Notes under the pieces: model-generated
The model's database searches: none
Seen by the model: only the letters and a program-made list of their open reading frames with translations
What the model was told of the DNA's origin: nothing
Program-made: the position numbers and the translations under genes
NCBI GenBank assembly: GCA_902467875.1
Contig: CABQWP010000016.1
Coordinates: forward strand, 1 to 32,968
Reading direction: 5' to 3'
DNA length: 32,968 nucleotides
From: an uncultured Collinsella sp.
Lineage (GTDB): Bacteria; Actinomycetota; Coriobacteriia; Coriobacteriales; Coriobacteriaceae
Part shown: positions 8,318-16,369 of the stretch, piece by piece
Position numbering within the stretch: the stretch's first letter is position 1
Layout of the letters: the number at the start of each line of letters is the position of its first letter

Positions 8318-10387
8318 CTATCGAACCGAAGAATCGCCCGAGGCCGAAGAGGTATCGGGCTCGTCATAAATCACGCCGAGCACGTCGCGCACGACATGCA
8401 TCGCGGTATCTGAGCCGCCGCCGCCCTGCTCCAGGACAGTAGCGATGACATACTTGGGATCATCGGCCGGTGCATAGGCGCAGAACCACGCATATTCGTC
8501 CTCACCGCTTTTCTCGCCCGTGCCCGACTTGCCGTATACCTGCGGCGTCAGGGTGCCAAAGTGAGCCGCCAGGGACGTCGATGCCGTGTAAATCACGTCG
8601 TGCATGCCGTTGCGAACTAGAGCCAAATCCGAATCGCTGTTGATCTTGGCCTCCAGGCGCTTCTTCTTGCCCTTGCCGTTGTACTTATAGGCATCACCGT
8701 CGCCATCGCGCGACACGGCAGACAAAAACACGTGAGGCACGTACTGTTTGCCGCCGTTGGCAAGACCCATATAGGCACACGCCATCTGCAGGGGCGTCAC
8801 CAGGATGTCACCCTGGCCGATGGCAATGTTGGTCATATCGCCGGCATTCCACTTGCGGTCCTCGGCAGAAGCGTCGGTGAAGTACGACTCTTTCCACTCG
8901 GCATCGGGAATACGGCCCGCGCCCTCACTCGGCAGATCGATACCGCAGGTCTTGCCTAGGCCCCAGCGACGAAAGACCTCCTGCAGGCCCTCGGAATGTT
9001 TCTCGTCATAAAAGAACGCCTTGCCCATGTCATAGAAGACGGGGTCGCACGAGTTGGCGATACCCGACTGCAGCGTCATGGTGCCGTGGCCGGAATGCAG
9101 CCAGCAGTACTTGCCCCACGACTTGCCCAGACCCGTCCAATAGCCCGTGCAGTTGGTCGTCTGCCCCGACGTGTAGGTTCCAAACTCAAGGCCGGCCAGT
9201 GCCGAGAGCGGCTTGATGGTCGAGGCCGACATGTACTGTCCGCTGATGGCGCGGTTGAGCAGCGGGTGCGAACCCTTGTCATCATTGAGCTCGGTCCACA
9301 CGTCATTAGAGACGCCGCCGATGAAGACGGACGGATCGAACTTGGGCTCGCTCGCCATGCCCAGGATCTCGCCATTGTTGGGATCGAGACACACCACAGC
9401 GCCGTTGCCGGCATTGCTGTAGCCAGTGGTCTTGGCAAGCTCGATAGCGCTCGCCAGCGCCGTCTCACAGGCCTGTTGGATCTTAAGGTCGAGCGTGAGC
9501 TTAATGTCGGAGCCGGCCTTCGCGGGCACGGCGCCGGCCTGACCGGTCACATTGCCCGAGGCATCGACCTTGACGGTCTGCTCGCCACGAATACCCTGCA
9601 GCAGGTTTTCGTAGTAGCTCTCAACGCCCGCCTGGCCCACGATATCGCCCGACTGGTACGTAATCTTGCCAGCAGAAGCATCATCATCGCCAGAGGTTTT
9701 CTTATTCTGAGCCTCGAGCTGCTCGGAGGTAATGGTGCCGGTATAGCCCAAGATATGGCATGCCGTCTCGCCATATGGATACTGGCGCTCGGTACGCTCG
9801 GCAATCTTGACGCCCGGGAACTCGCCGGCGTGCTCCTGAATATAGGCAACCGTGGAGCGACGGACGTCCGTCGCGATGGTATGCAGGCTCTGAGCGCCCT
9901 CTGTATTGTCCTGAATATTGCGAAGGACCGCCACGTAAGGCATTCCAAGCACGTTGGCAAGATGGCGAACCAGAACCTCATCCTCCGCAAGGTCGCGGTA
10001 GGCCACGACAGCAAGTGAGGGACGGTTCTGGACAAGCGCCACGCCATTGCGGTCGAGGATGCGGCCGCGCACAGCGGGAGTGGTAACAGTGCGAGTCTGA
10101 TTGCTATTAGCCTGCTTCTCGTAATAGTCCGACGAGACCATCTGCATGCCCCACAGCTTGACGGCGAGCGCCGCAAACATCGCGCCCACACCCGTGGTGA
10201 GGATGGAAAAGCGGCCCTTAAAGGCGGTCGCCGCGGTATTGCCCTCGCCCTCGGTGGCGCGCGGGGCCGTTCCATGCTGCGTATCGTAGGTAAAACGGGA
10301 ATCGCCACGACGCATGATGACCAGCGCGACCACGATGGCCACAACCAGCACGATACCGGCGATAATAACCGTCAACTGGGAAGACAT
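8318..10387 (-). CDS. mrdA: penicillin-binding protein 2 (elongation transpeptidase)
   Basis: 689-residue class B penicillin-binding protein, the DD-transpeptidase partner of RodA. The active-site motifs are all visible: SxxK as STIK with the nucleophile near Ser389, SxD as SCD near residue 446 (typical of PBP2) and KSGT near residue 620. The PBP dimer domain lies between residues 95 and 270. It has two hydrophobic segments at the N-terminus, at about 5-25 and about 60-82, where relatives usually have one; they are separated by about 35 polar residues. The ATG is well supported by GGGGAGG seven bases upstream, so the extra segment belongs to the protein. It lies between mreD and rodA. Confidence 0.93.
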   Translation of the reverse strand: MSSQLTVIIAGIVLVVAIVVALVIMRRGDSRFTYDTQHGTAPRATEGEGNTAATAFKGRFSILTTGVGAMFAALAVKLWGMQMVSSDYYEKQANSNQTRTVTTPAVRGRILDRNGVALVQNRPSLAVVAYRDLAEDEVLVRHLANVLGMPYVAVLRNIQDNTEGAQSLHTIATDVRRSTVAYIQEHAGEFPGVKIAERTERQYPYGETACHILGYTGTITSEQLEAQNKKTSGDDDASAGKITYQSGDIVGQAGVESYYENLLQGIRGEQTVKVDASGNVTGQAGAVPAKAGSDIKLTLDLKIQQACETALASAIELAKTTGYSNAGNGAVVCLDPNNGEILGMASEPKFDPSVFIGGVSNDVWTELNDDKGSHPLLNRAISGQYMSASTIKPLSALAGLEFGTYTSGQTTNCTGYWTGLGKSWGKYCWLHSGHGTMTLQSGIANSCDPVFYDMGKAFFYDEKHSEGLQEVFRRWGLGKTCGIDLPSEGAGRIPDAEWKESYFTDASAEDRKWNAGDMTNIAIGQGDILVTPLQMACAYMGLANGGKQYVPHVFLSAVSRDGDGDAYKYNGKGKKKRLEAKINSDSDLALVRNGMHDVIYTASTSLAAHFGTLTPQVYGKSGTGEKSGEDEYAWFCAYAPADDPKYVIATVLEQGGGGSDTAMHVVRDVLGVIYDEPDTSSASGDSSVR

Positions 10388-10400
10388 CTACGGGCCTCCC

Positions 10401-10967
10401 CTATTTGAGCTTGCGGGTCTTGGGCTTAAAGCGCATACCCGTCTGGCGTCCGCCACGTGCGGAGAATCCATAGCCGGACTGCGGCACGACGCCGGACATC
10501 AAAAACGGAATGGCAACCAGACCCGTCAGGATCGAGGACGGCAGCGCATGGCCGAAGATCGCCACAACAAAGCTCGTCTCTAAACCCATAAACAACAAGA
10601 TGATGCTGTAAATCACATTAATGACGAGCGCAAAGGCGCCCACAGTGACGCCGCGCGCACTCGGGGTACCGCCCGTCTGACCGACGGCGCTGTGCACCAG
10701 GGCAAAAGAACCCACGGTCAGCAGGAGCGACATAACGCCCACCGGCACGGCAGCGGACAGGTCATAGAACAAGCCGCTGCAAAAACCGCACACGACGGCA
10801 CGCGTCGGGTCGCCCGAGAACACGCTTAGGCACACCAGGATAATCATGAAGTTGACGCGACCGCCCGCAATGGAGATCTGCGGTGCCAGGCCTGCCTGCA
10901 GCAGCACGCACACAATGGCGGCGATTACAAACGTGCGGGAGCTCATCCCCTGCTCGTGTAGATCCAT
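10401..10967 (-). CDS. mreD: rod shape-determining protein MreD
   Basis: 188-residue hydrophobic protein with five or so membrane segments, matching MreD in length, topology and position between mreC and PBP2. Typical features are the N-terminal QAGLAPQISIAGGRVNFMII region and the GFCSGLFYDLSAAVPVG loop, which matches the G-x-x-x-G-x-x-x-D pattern of the family. I choose the ATG at 10965-10967 because an AGGGGG site lies seven bases upstream; the ATG two codons earlier sits almost on top of that site. The C-terminus is basic and cytoplasmic. Confidence 0.88.
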   Translation of the reverse strand: MDLHEQGMSSRTFVIAAIVCVLLQAGLAPQISIAGGRVNFMIILVCLSVFSGDPTRAVVCGFCSGLFYDLSAAVPVGVMSLLLTVGSFALVHSAVGQTGGTPSARGVTVGAFALVINVIYSIILLFMGLETSFVVAIFGHALPSSILTGLVAIPFLMSGVVPQSGYGFSARGGRQTGMRFKPKTRKLK

Positions 10968-10978
10968 GGACATGCCCC

Positions 10979-11977
10979 CTATTCGCTCGAGCCGGAATCG
11001 GTCGTCTCGGACGTGTCGGAACTGTCATCCGAGCTCTCGTCCTTCGTCTTGGTCGCAGCATCGCGCGACATTCCCTGCGGCGTGCTGTTGGCCGTGCTCA
11101 CGTCCTCATCCGAGGCCGACTGTTCGTCGGTCAGCGAGGTGATGACCAGCACTTCCTCGTTGTTCTCGGCCGTGGTCTGGGCGCGCACCACAATGGTGTA
11201 GTACACGTCGTTTGCCGATTTCTCGACCGACGAGACGGTGCCGAGCGGTAGACCCTTGGGGAACACACCGCCAATGCCCGAGGTCACGATGATGTCGCCA
11301 ACCTTAACATCGGAGTCGACGCTCACGTACTCAAGACGCAGCGTGCCGTCAGCCTGACCCTGCAGCATGCCTTGGGCGCGCGTGTCCTGCACCATAGCGG
11401 ACACGCCCGAGTTCTCGTCGCCAATCAGGCGCACGGTGGACGTCTTGGCCGAGACTTCGATGATCTGGCCGATAACACCGGCCGAACTCGTCACAGGCAT
11501 GTTGATGGTAAGGCCGTCGGCAGAGCCCTTGTCGATGGTGACGGTCGAAGTCCAGGCATCGCCCGAGGCACCAACAATACGAGCTGCGGTCGATTTGAGG
11601 TTATAGGTCGACTGCAGGCCGACCAGCCCCTCCAGACGCTCGGCGGTCTTTTGAGCCTCGGAGAGCTCAGCAACCTTAGAGGTCAGTTCCTCGTTTTGCT
11701 TCTTAAGATCGTCAAGCGTGTCCTGCGACGCCGTAAGGTTAGAGAACACGTTGCCGATCGCATTGAAGGGAGCCGCCACAGCCGAGCCCACAAAGCGCAC
11801 CGGCGAGGTAATCGTCGTTACGCCCGAACGCACGGCATGAATCGGTCCTGCCTCGCCCTCGCGGATGTAAAACGTGAGCAGCAACACCGAAATCAGGCTG
11901 AAAACAATCAACGGGCGCATACCCGTTGATTGTCGCTTGGTATTCAGATTTGTGGAGAAACCCGAAGATCGTGCCAA
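10979..11977 (-). CDS. mreC: rod shape-determining protein MreC
   Basis: 332-residue bitopic protein that links MreB to the extracytoplasmic elongation enzymes. A short cytoplasmic N-tail is followed by one membrane helix (about residues 22-40), a coiled coil (about 85-118, SQDTLDDLKKQNEELTSK) and the MreC beta domain with GVIGQIIEVS, TVRLIGDENSGVSAM and GGVFPKGLPLG. The last 55 residues are a Ser/Thr/Asp/Glu-rich, probably disordered tail outside the membrane. The start is a TTG with AAGGTGG seven bases upstream. It lies 21 bases after mreB. Confidence 0.94.
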   Translation of the reverse strand: MARSSGFSTNLNTKRQSTGMRPLIVFSLISVLLLTFYIREGEAGPIHAVRSGVTTITSPVRFVGSAVAAPFNAIGNVFSNLTASQDTLDDLKKQNEELTSKVAELSEAQKTAERLEGLVGLQSTYNLKSTAARIVGASGDAWTSTVTIDKGSADGLTINMPVTSSAGVIGQIIEVSAKTSTVRLIGDENSGVSAMVQDTRAQGMLQGQADGTLRLEYVSVDSDVKVGDIIVTSGIGGVFPKGLPLGTVSSVEKSANDVYYTIVVRAQTTAENNEEVLVITSLTDEQSASDEDVSTANSTPQGMSRDAATKTKDESSDDSSDTSETTDSGSSE

Positions 11978-11998
11978 ATGGAATCCACCTTTTGGAAA

Positions 11999-13042
11999 TT
12001 AAGCATTGGTCTGGACGAAGCCGCCATCAAACGCATTGGCCTCGAGCACGCGGGCACAGCCGTTAACAACGTTATCGAGCGCCGTGGGGCTGACGTTGAC
12101 CGAAACGCCGGTCTCATCGCGCAGGCGCACGTCGAGACCGCGCAGCAGCGCGCCGCCACCGGTCAGCAAAATGCCGTAGTACATAAGGTCAGAGGCAAGA
12201 TCGGGAGGCGTAGCGTCGAGTGCGTCCTTGACGGCCTTGGCCATCTCGTCGAGTGGCTTGTTGAGTGCGCGACGAATCTCCTCGCTCTCGATGCGCACGG
12301 TCTTGGGCAGACCGGTGATCACGTCGCGGCCGTTGACCTCGACATCGAGCTCGTCCTTGAGCGGCACGGCGGAGCCGACCTTGATCTTGATGTCCTCTGC
12401 CGTACGCTCGCCGATGGCCAGGTTGTAGGCATCACGAACGTGCGTGAGGATGGCCTGATCGAACTCGTCGCCGGCAATACGGATGGACTGCGAGACGACG
12501 ATGCCGCCCATAGCGATAACGGCAACCTCGGTGGTACCGCCACCGATGTCGATGACCATGGAGCCGGTGGGCTCCTCGACGGGCAGGTCGGCGCCGATAG
12601 CGGCAGCCATGGGCTCCTCGATCAGGTAGGCCTGGCGAGCGCCGGCCTGGATCGTGGCCTCAAATACGGCACGCTTCTCGACCGACGTGACGCCGGAGGG
12701 AACGCAGACGACAACGCGCGGACGCGGGGTCCACGGATAGCGCTTCTCGGAAGCCTTGTCGATAAAGTAGCGAAGCATGGCTTCGGTAACATCGAAGTCG
12801 GCGATGACGCCGTCCTTCAGGGGACGAACGGCCACGATGTTGCCGGGCGTACGGCCAAGCATGCGCTTTGCCTCGATACCGACCGCCAGGATGCGCTCGT
12901 CGTTCTTGTCGATGGCGACGACGGAGGGCTCACGAATGACGATGCCCTTGCCGCGCACGGAGACAAGCGTATTTGCGGTGCCGAGGTCGATGGCAAGATC
13001 GCCCGCATAGCTACCGAAGAACATATCCATCAAAGAAAACAA
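11999..13042 (-). CDS. mreB: actin-like rod shape protein MreB
   Basis: 347-residue bacterial actin that forms cytoplasmic filaments directing side-wall synthesis. ATP-binding motifs are intact: phosphate 1 DLAIDLGTANTLV, phosphate 2 MVIDIGGGTTEVAVIAMGG and the adenosine motif LTGGGALLRGLD. The start is a TTG at 13040-13042, placed by AGGAG five bases upstream. An ATG four codons later is 17 bases from that site and therefore less likely. It is the first gene of the mreBCD-mrdA-rodA run. A few hydrophobic N-terminal residues (MFSLMDMFF) may help bind the membrane. Confidence 0.96.
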   Translation of the reverse strand: MFSLMDMFFGSYAGDLAIDLGTANTLVSVRGKGIVIREPSVVAIDKNDERILAVGIEAKRMLGRTPGNIVAVRPLKDGVIADFDVTEAMLRYFIDKASEKRYPWTPRPRVVVCVPSGVTSVEKRAVFEATIQAGARQAYLIEEPMAAAIGADLPVEEPTGSMVIDIGGGTTEVAVIAMGGIVVSQSIRIAGDEFDQAILTHVRDAYNLAIGERTAEDIKIKVGSAVPLKDELDVEVNGRDVITGLPKTVRIESEEIRRALNKPLDEMAKAVKDALDATPPDLASDLMYYGILLTGGGALLRGLDVRLRDETGVSVNVSPTALDNVVNGCARVLEANAFDGGFVQTNA

Positions 13043-13102
13043 CGCAACTCCTGATGTGTTGGATGATTGCTGGAAAACTACTAGCTCATCATACTAGCGC
13101 AA

Positions 13103-13135
13103 GCCCGGCACCCCACTTGCGGTGAAGCGCCGGGC
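13103..13135 (-). terminator. GC-rich hairpin between the TPR gene and mreB
   Basis: GCCCGGC (13103-13109) and GCCGGGC (13129-13135) form a 7-bp stem, with a further CACC/GGTG pairing inside. It sits 22 bases after the stop of the TPR gene on the minus strand and about 60 bases before mreB. There is no clear T-run after it, so it could be a weak terminator, a pause site or a transcript stabiliser. Confidence 0.4.
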
Positions 13136-13157
13136 AAAGCTAAATCCCATAAGGTCA

Positions 13158-14462
13158 CTACTGGTTGTCAGCAGCCGAGAAATCCATATCGAGCGAGGAA
13201 ACGGCCCAGCCGATATGATTGTCGGAGCGCACGAATTTGACGGTGTACTCCTGCTCGCCGCCCTTGGACAGCGAAGCCTTGACCTTGGCGGTCGTCTCGG
13301 TCATGGACTGATCCATGCCCTCGACGGACACGGTGGCGCCCTGCGGAATCGAGGAGATGATCATCGACTTGGCGTCCTCGGACAGGCTCGAGGCCAGGCA
13401 AGACTCGGCCTTTGCGGTGTCACCGTCGCCGGCAGCCTGGAACAGATCGGTAACCACAGATTCCTGAGACGGGAAGCCAAAGCCGCGCGTGTAGGCAAAG
13501 CCCAGACCGCCCGCGGCGATCAAAATGAGCAGAAGCAGCACAATGAAGACTTTGAGACCCGTGTGGCGATGGCGACGACGGACCTTGGCCTGCTTACGAT
13601 CCTGACGGTCCTGCTGGACCATCTCGGACTCGGACAGCGTAAAGAAGCCGGTGTCCGAGGGATCGGGCATAAACTGACCGGTCGCGCCCGTAGGATCGAG
13701 CGGATCAACGGCAGGAGCGGCCATCGCGGGCGCCGGAGCCGTGGCCATAGCCGTCTGGGCAGACAGCGCGGCAAGCGAATCGTGCACGCGGGCAAGCTCA
13801 TCGGCCTGCTCGGAGGTGAGCTGGTAGATACCATCGGCAGTAGCGGCGTTAAAGGCGTCGAGTGCGTCGGAGGGACGGCCGGCGGCAGAAAGCGCCTGAC
13901 CCATGCCGGCGTTGAGTGCACGCGTATCGTCGCGGGGGCCGGCAAAGTCGATAGCCGTGCGGTAGGTCTCCACGGCATCCGCCGGACGGCCGAGCTTAAT
14001 GAAGCAACGACCAAGCTCGCCGAGTGCGGCGGCAGGAGCCGGATTGGCGCCGTCGATGGCAGCCTGACGGAAGGCAGTACCCGCGTTGGCATAGTCGCCC
14101 GACTGGAACAGCGCGTTACCCAGGCCCAGATAGGCCTTGAACGGCGTGGCATAGGAAGCATCCTGGGTAGCAGCAGAGAACGCCTGAGCGGCCGTCGTGT
14201 AGTCGCCCACCGCGGCGAGCGCCTTGCCGCGGTTGGTGAGCAGCGCGCCGCGCTTGCCATAGGTGCCGTCGTTGAGGGCGGCAGCATAGGCCTCGGCGGC
14301 CTCGGCATACATGCCCAGGTGCATCAAGGCGTTGCCACGAAGGTGATCGGCCTCGCCCATAATCTCATCGGGAGTTTTTGCCGCCCCAAGCATCTGGGCT
14401 GCAGCGGAAAAATCACCCGCGCGGTAAGCGGCGCGGCCCTGTTGGATCAGCTGGCTATTCAA
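13158..14462 (-). CDS. TPR-repeat single-pass membrane protein
   Basis: 434-residue protein of unknown function. Residues 1-235 are tetratricopeptide-like repeats with the TPR pattern of small and aromatic residues (for example LRGNALMHLGMYAEAAEAYA and LGELGRCFIKLGRPADAVET). An Ala/Pro linker follows, then a strongly basic stretch (RKQAKVRRRHRH) and one membrane helix at about 301-324. The last 110 residues should lie outside the membrane; they have the look of a small DUF4878-type fold with a conserved cysteine and alternating strands. The TTG start follows GGGGA by five bases. It is 11 bases after the cyclophilin gene and likely shares its promoter. A scaffold role is only a guess. Confidence 0.7.
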   Translation of the reverse strand: MNSQLIQQGRAAYRAGDFSAAAQMLGAAKTPDEIMGEADHLRGNALMHLGMYAEAAEAYAAALNDGTYGKRGALLTNRGKALAAVGDYTTAAQAFSAATQDASYATPFKAYLGLGNALFQSGDYANAGTAFRQAAIDGANPAPAAALGELGRCFIKLGRPADAVETYRTAIDFAGPRDDTRALNAGMGQALSAAGRPSDALDAFNAATADGIYQLTSEQADELARVHDSLAALSAQTAMATAPAPAMAAPAVDPLDPTGATGQFMPDPSDTGFFTLSESEMVQQDRQDRKQAKVRRRHRHTGLKVFIVLLLLILIAAGGLGFAYTRGFGFPSQESVVTDLFQAAGDGDTAKAESCLASSLSEDAKSMIISSIPQGATVSVEGMDQSMTETTAKVKASLSKGGEQEYTVKFVRSDNHIGWAVSSLDMDFSAADNQ

Positions 14463-14473
14463 GGAAGTCCCCT

Positions 14474-15016
14474 TTACTCGTGAACGATCTCGACATGGAC
14501 GATCTCGTCGCCGGCACGCAGCTGCGAAATCACATCGAGACCCTCGACCGTGGTACCAAAGACGGTGTAACCGGAATCGAGGTTATGCTGGGCACCCAGG
14601 CAGAAGTAGAACTGCGAACCCGCGGAATCGGGGTCCATGGAGCGTGCCATGGCAAGGGCGCCATCGACATGGCTGTTGCGCGGATTGGTGGCAAACTCGC
14701 CCTTGATGCAGTAGCCGGGGCCACCGGTACCGGGCATGCCGTCGGGGCCCTCAAGACCGGCAGCGACGTCGACGCCGGACATGTCGCGGGTATTGGGGTC
14801 GCCGCCCTGGATAACAAAACCGGGCACATAGCGATGAAACTTAAGGCCATCATAGAAGCCCATCGTGGAAAGCTCGCAGAAGTTCGCGACATGAATGGGA
14901 GCGCCCTCGCCGTCAAACTTGACCTTGATGGTACCCTTCGACGTCTCGATTACGGCGCACTCGTCGCCGACAAGCTGATACTCGGGCGTGTAGAGCTCTT
15001 TCTTAAAACCAAACAT
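14474..15016 (-). CDS. cyclophilin-type peptidyl-prolyl isomerase
   Basis: 180-residue cyclophilin, which speeds cis-trans isomerisation of X-Pro bonds. Catalytic-core motifs are visible: FHRYVPGFVIQGGDP with the catalytic arginine, the AMARSMDPDSAGSQFYFCLG strand, and TVFGTTVEGLDV. No signal peptide is present, so it should be cytosolic. The N-terminal 30 residues (FGFKKELYTPEYQLV) differ from the usual short start but are in frame with a well-placed GAGGAAGGA site. A promoter with good -35 and -10 boxes lies about 40 bases upstream. It is followed by the TPR membrane protein. Confidence 0.92.
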   Translation of the reverse strand: MFGFKKELYTPEYQLVGDECAVIETSKGTIKVKFDGEGAPIHVANFCELSTMGFYDGLKFHRYVPGFVIQGGDPNTRDMSGVDVAAGLEGPDGMPGTGGPGYCIKGEFATNPRNSHVDGALAMARSMDPDSAGSQFYFCLGAQHNLDSGYTVFGTTVEGLDVISQLRAGDEIVHVEIVHE

Positions 15017-15055
15017 GTGGTTCCTTCCTCGTGCGTTTAAAGCATATTTGTACGA

Positions 15056-15085
15056 ATTGTAGCAATAAGCACGGGCTTACATCAA
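15056..15085 (-). promoter_or_regulatory. promoter for the cyclophilin-TPR unit
   Basis: On the minus strand TTGATG (15080-15085) and TACAAT (15056-15061) are 18 bases apart. Predicted transcription begins about 33 bases before the cyclophilin ATG. Both boxes differ from consensus by one or two bases. Confidence 0.65.
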
Positions 15086-15123
15086 TTGCGCACGTAGGTT
15101 ATGCCGACTATGGCGAACTAATT

Positions 15124-16266
15124 TTAGGAACGCTGCTGCGGCTTCCAGGAACCCACATTGGCATCGTACTGGTTCAGCGCGCTGTTGCCGCCCTGCGCGA
15201 TGGGCGCCAGGATCTCGCTTTGGTGGGAACTCATCGACTCGCCATCGGGAATGGCCAGCGAGATATCCCAGCTCTGGCAGATCACGTCGACGCGCTCATA
15301 CATCCACTCGGCAAGCTGCTTTAAGTGGGCGATGTCATCCGCATAGACCGTATCGTCCTGTACTTTCAGGTTGTTGAGCTCATCTTGCGTCTTTTTGATC
15401 TGGTCGCGCAGGGCGTAGGCACTCTGCGACAGCTCCTGACGGGTGGACAGCGGCGTTCGGAGATAGCCGTTGTTAAAGGAATCGATGACCTCGCCGATCT
15501 GGTCCTCGTCAGCGTAGGACACGATGGTCTGATACAAACCGTCGAGCCTGGTATAGAGCTGATCATCGGTGAGCACGGTTTCTTCCTGGACCACCTCGGC
15601 AGAATCGTCCTGCTTGGTATCGTCCTCAGTCGCCTCGCCCTTTTGGCGCGTGGGGAAGGTCGTCTGCGCGGCCTGGCCAAACTGGTCATAGAAGCCAGGC
15701 ATGACACCCATGGGATCGGTCGTCACGAACCAATAGGCACCACCGCACACAAAGGCAAGGATCGCGATGACGATGAGCGGCTTAGGGATATGACGCTTGT
15801 GCTTGTGATAGGCGTCCTCGTCGGGATGCACCTTGCGCTTGGGTTTTTGAGCATCGTCGTGCAGGGAAACCGGCGTGGGAATATCGACCTTGGGGATACC
15901 GAAATCCTTATCGAAAGCCGGCAGCACGCAGGTCTCGTTAGGATCGGCGGCGTCCGAAAGCACCGCAGCGGCAGAGGCCGGCGCATGAGGCACCTCGGTA
16001 TCGATCTGCTCTTGCGTTAGGCGCGGAAAACCCGCCGTGCGGCCCGCAGCCAAGTCGGATGCGGCCGCGTCCTCGGAGAGGATACCCGGAGCGGGGCGTC
16101 CGCATTTGGGGCACGTACGATCATGCGGAGAAAGACGGGCACCGCAGCCCTCGCAGAACACGAACTCGGTGTGCTCGGGACCATCGCCCGGACCCACATA
16201 GGCGTTGCAGTAGGGGCAGAACGAGGCGCCGTCCTCGATAGTCTTAAGGCAATGCGGGCAGATCAC
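15124..16266 (-). CDS. zinc-ribbon single-pass membrane protein
   Basis: 380-residue protein of unknown function. Two zinc ribbons open the protein: CPHC with CPYC in the first 20 residues, then CEGC with CPKC by about residue 55. A Pro/Asp-rich linker (about 60-145), a basic stretch (KHKRHIPK), a membrane helix at about 162-181 and a 200-residue extracytoplasmic part with coiled-coil character (LRDQIKKTQDELNNLK) follow. I place the start at the GTG at 16264-16266, because AGAGGA lies just upstream and families of this type begin at the first CxxC; a TTG 10 codons earlier has no ribosome site. It resembles its neighbour in having a cytoplasmic domain, one helix and an outer domain. Confidence 0.72.
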   Translation of the reverse strand: MICPHCLKTIEDGASFCPYCNAYVGPGDGPEHTEFVFCEGCGARLSPHDRTCPKCGRPAPGILSEDAAASDLAAGRTAGFPRLTQEQIDTEVPHAPASAAAVLSDAADPNETCVLPAFDKDFGIPKVDIPTPVSLHDDAQKPKRKVHPDEDAYHKHKRHIPKPLIVIAILAFVCGGAYWFVTTDPMGVMPGFYDQFGQAAQTTFPTRQKGEATEDDTKQDDSAEVVQEETVLTDDQLYTRLDGLYQTIVSYADEDQIGEVIDSFNNGYLRTPLSTRQELSQSAYALRDQIKKTQDELNNLKVQDDTVYADDIAHLKQLAEWMYERVDVICQSWDISLAIPDGESMSSHQSEILAPIAQGGNSALNQYDANVGSWKPQQRS

Positions 16267-16369
16267 GGCATCCTCTTTTCGAAGCAATTCAAACAATCGA
16301 GGTTAGAGCATAACATCGCCACGGCCCCACAGGAGCAAGGCACCAATTCAACATCGCCAGGGCGCGTAG

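Noticed and set aside
13122..14483. A 453-codon plus-strand frame opposite the TPR gene
   Set aside because: The minus-strand reading has TPR repeats, a basic stretch and a membrane helix; the plus reading is low-complexity Gly/Arg.
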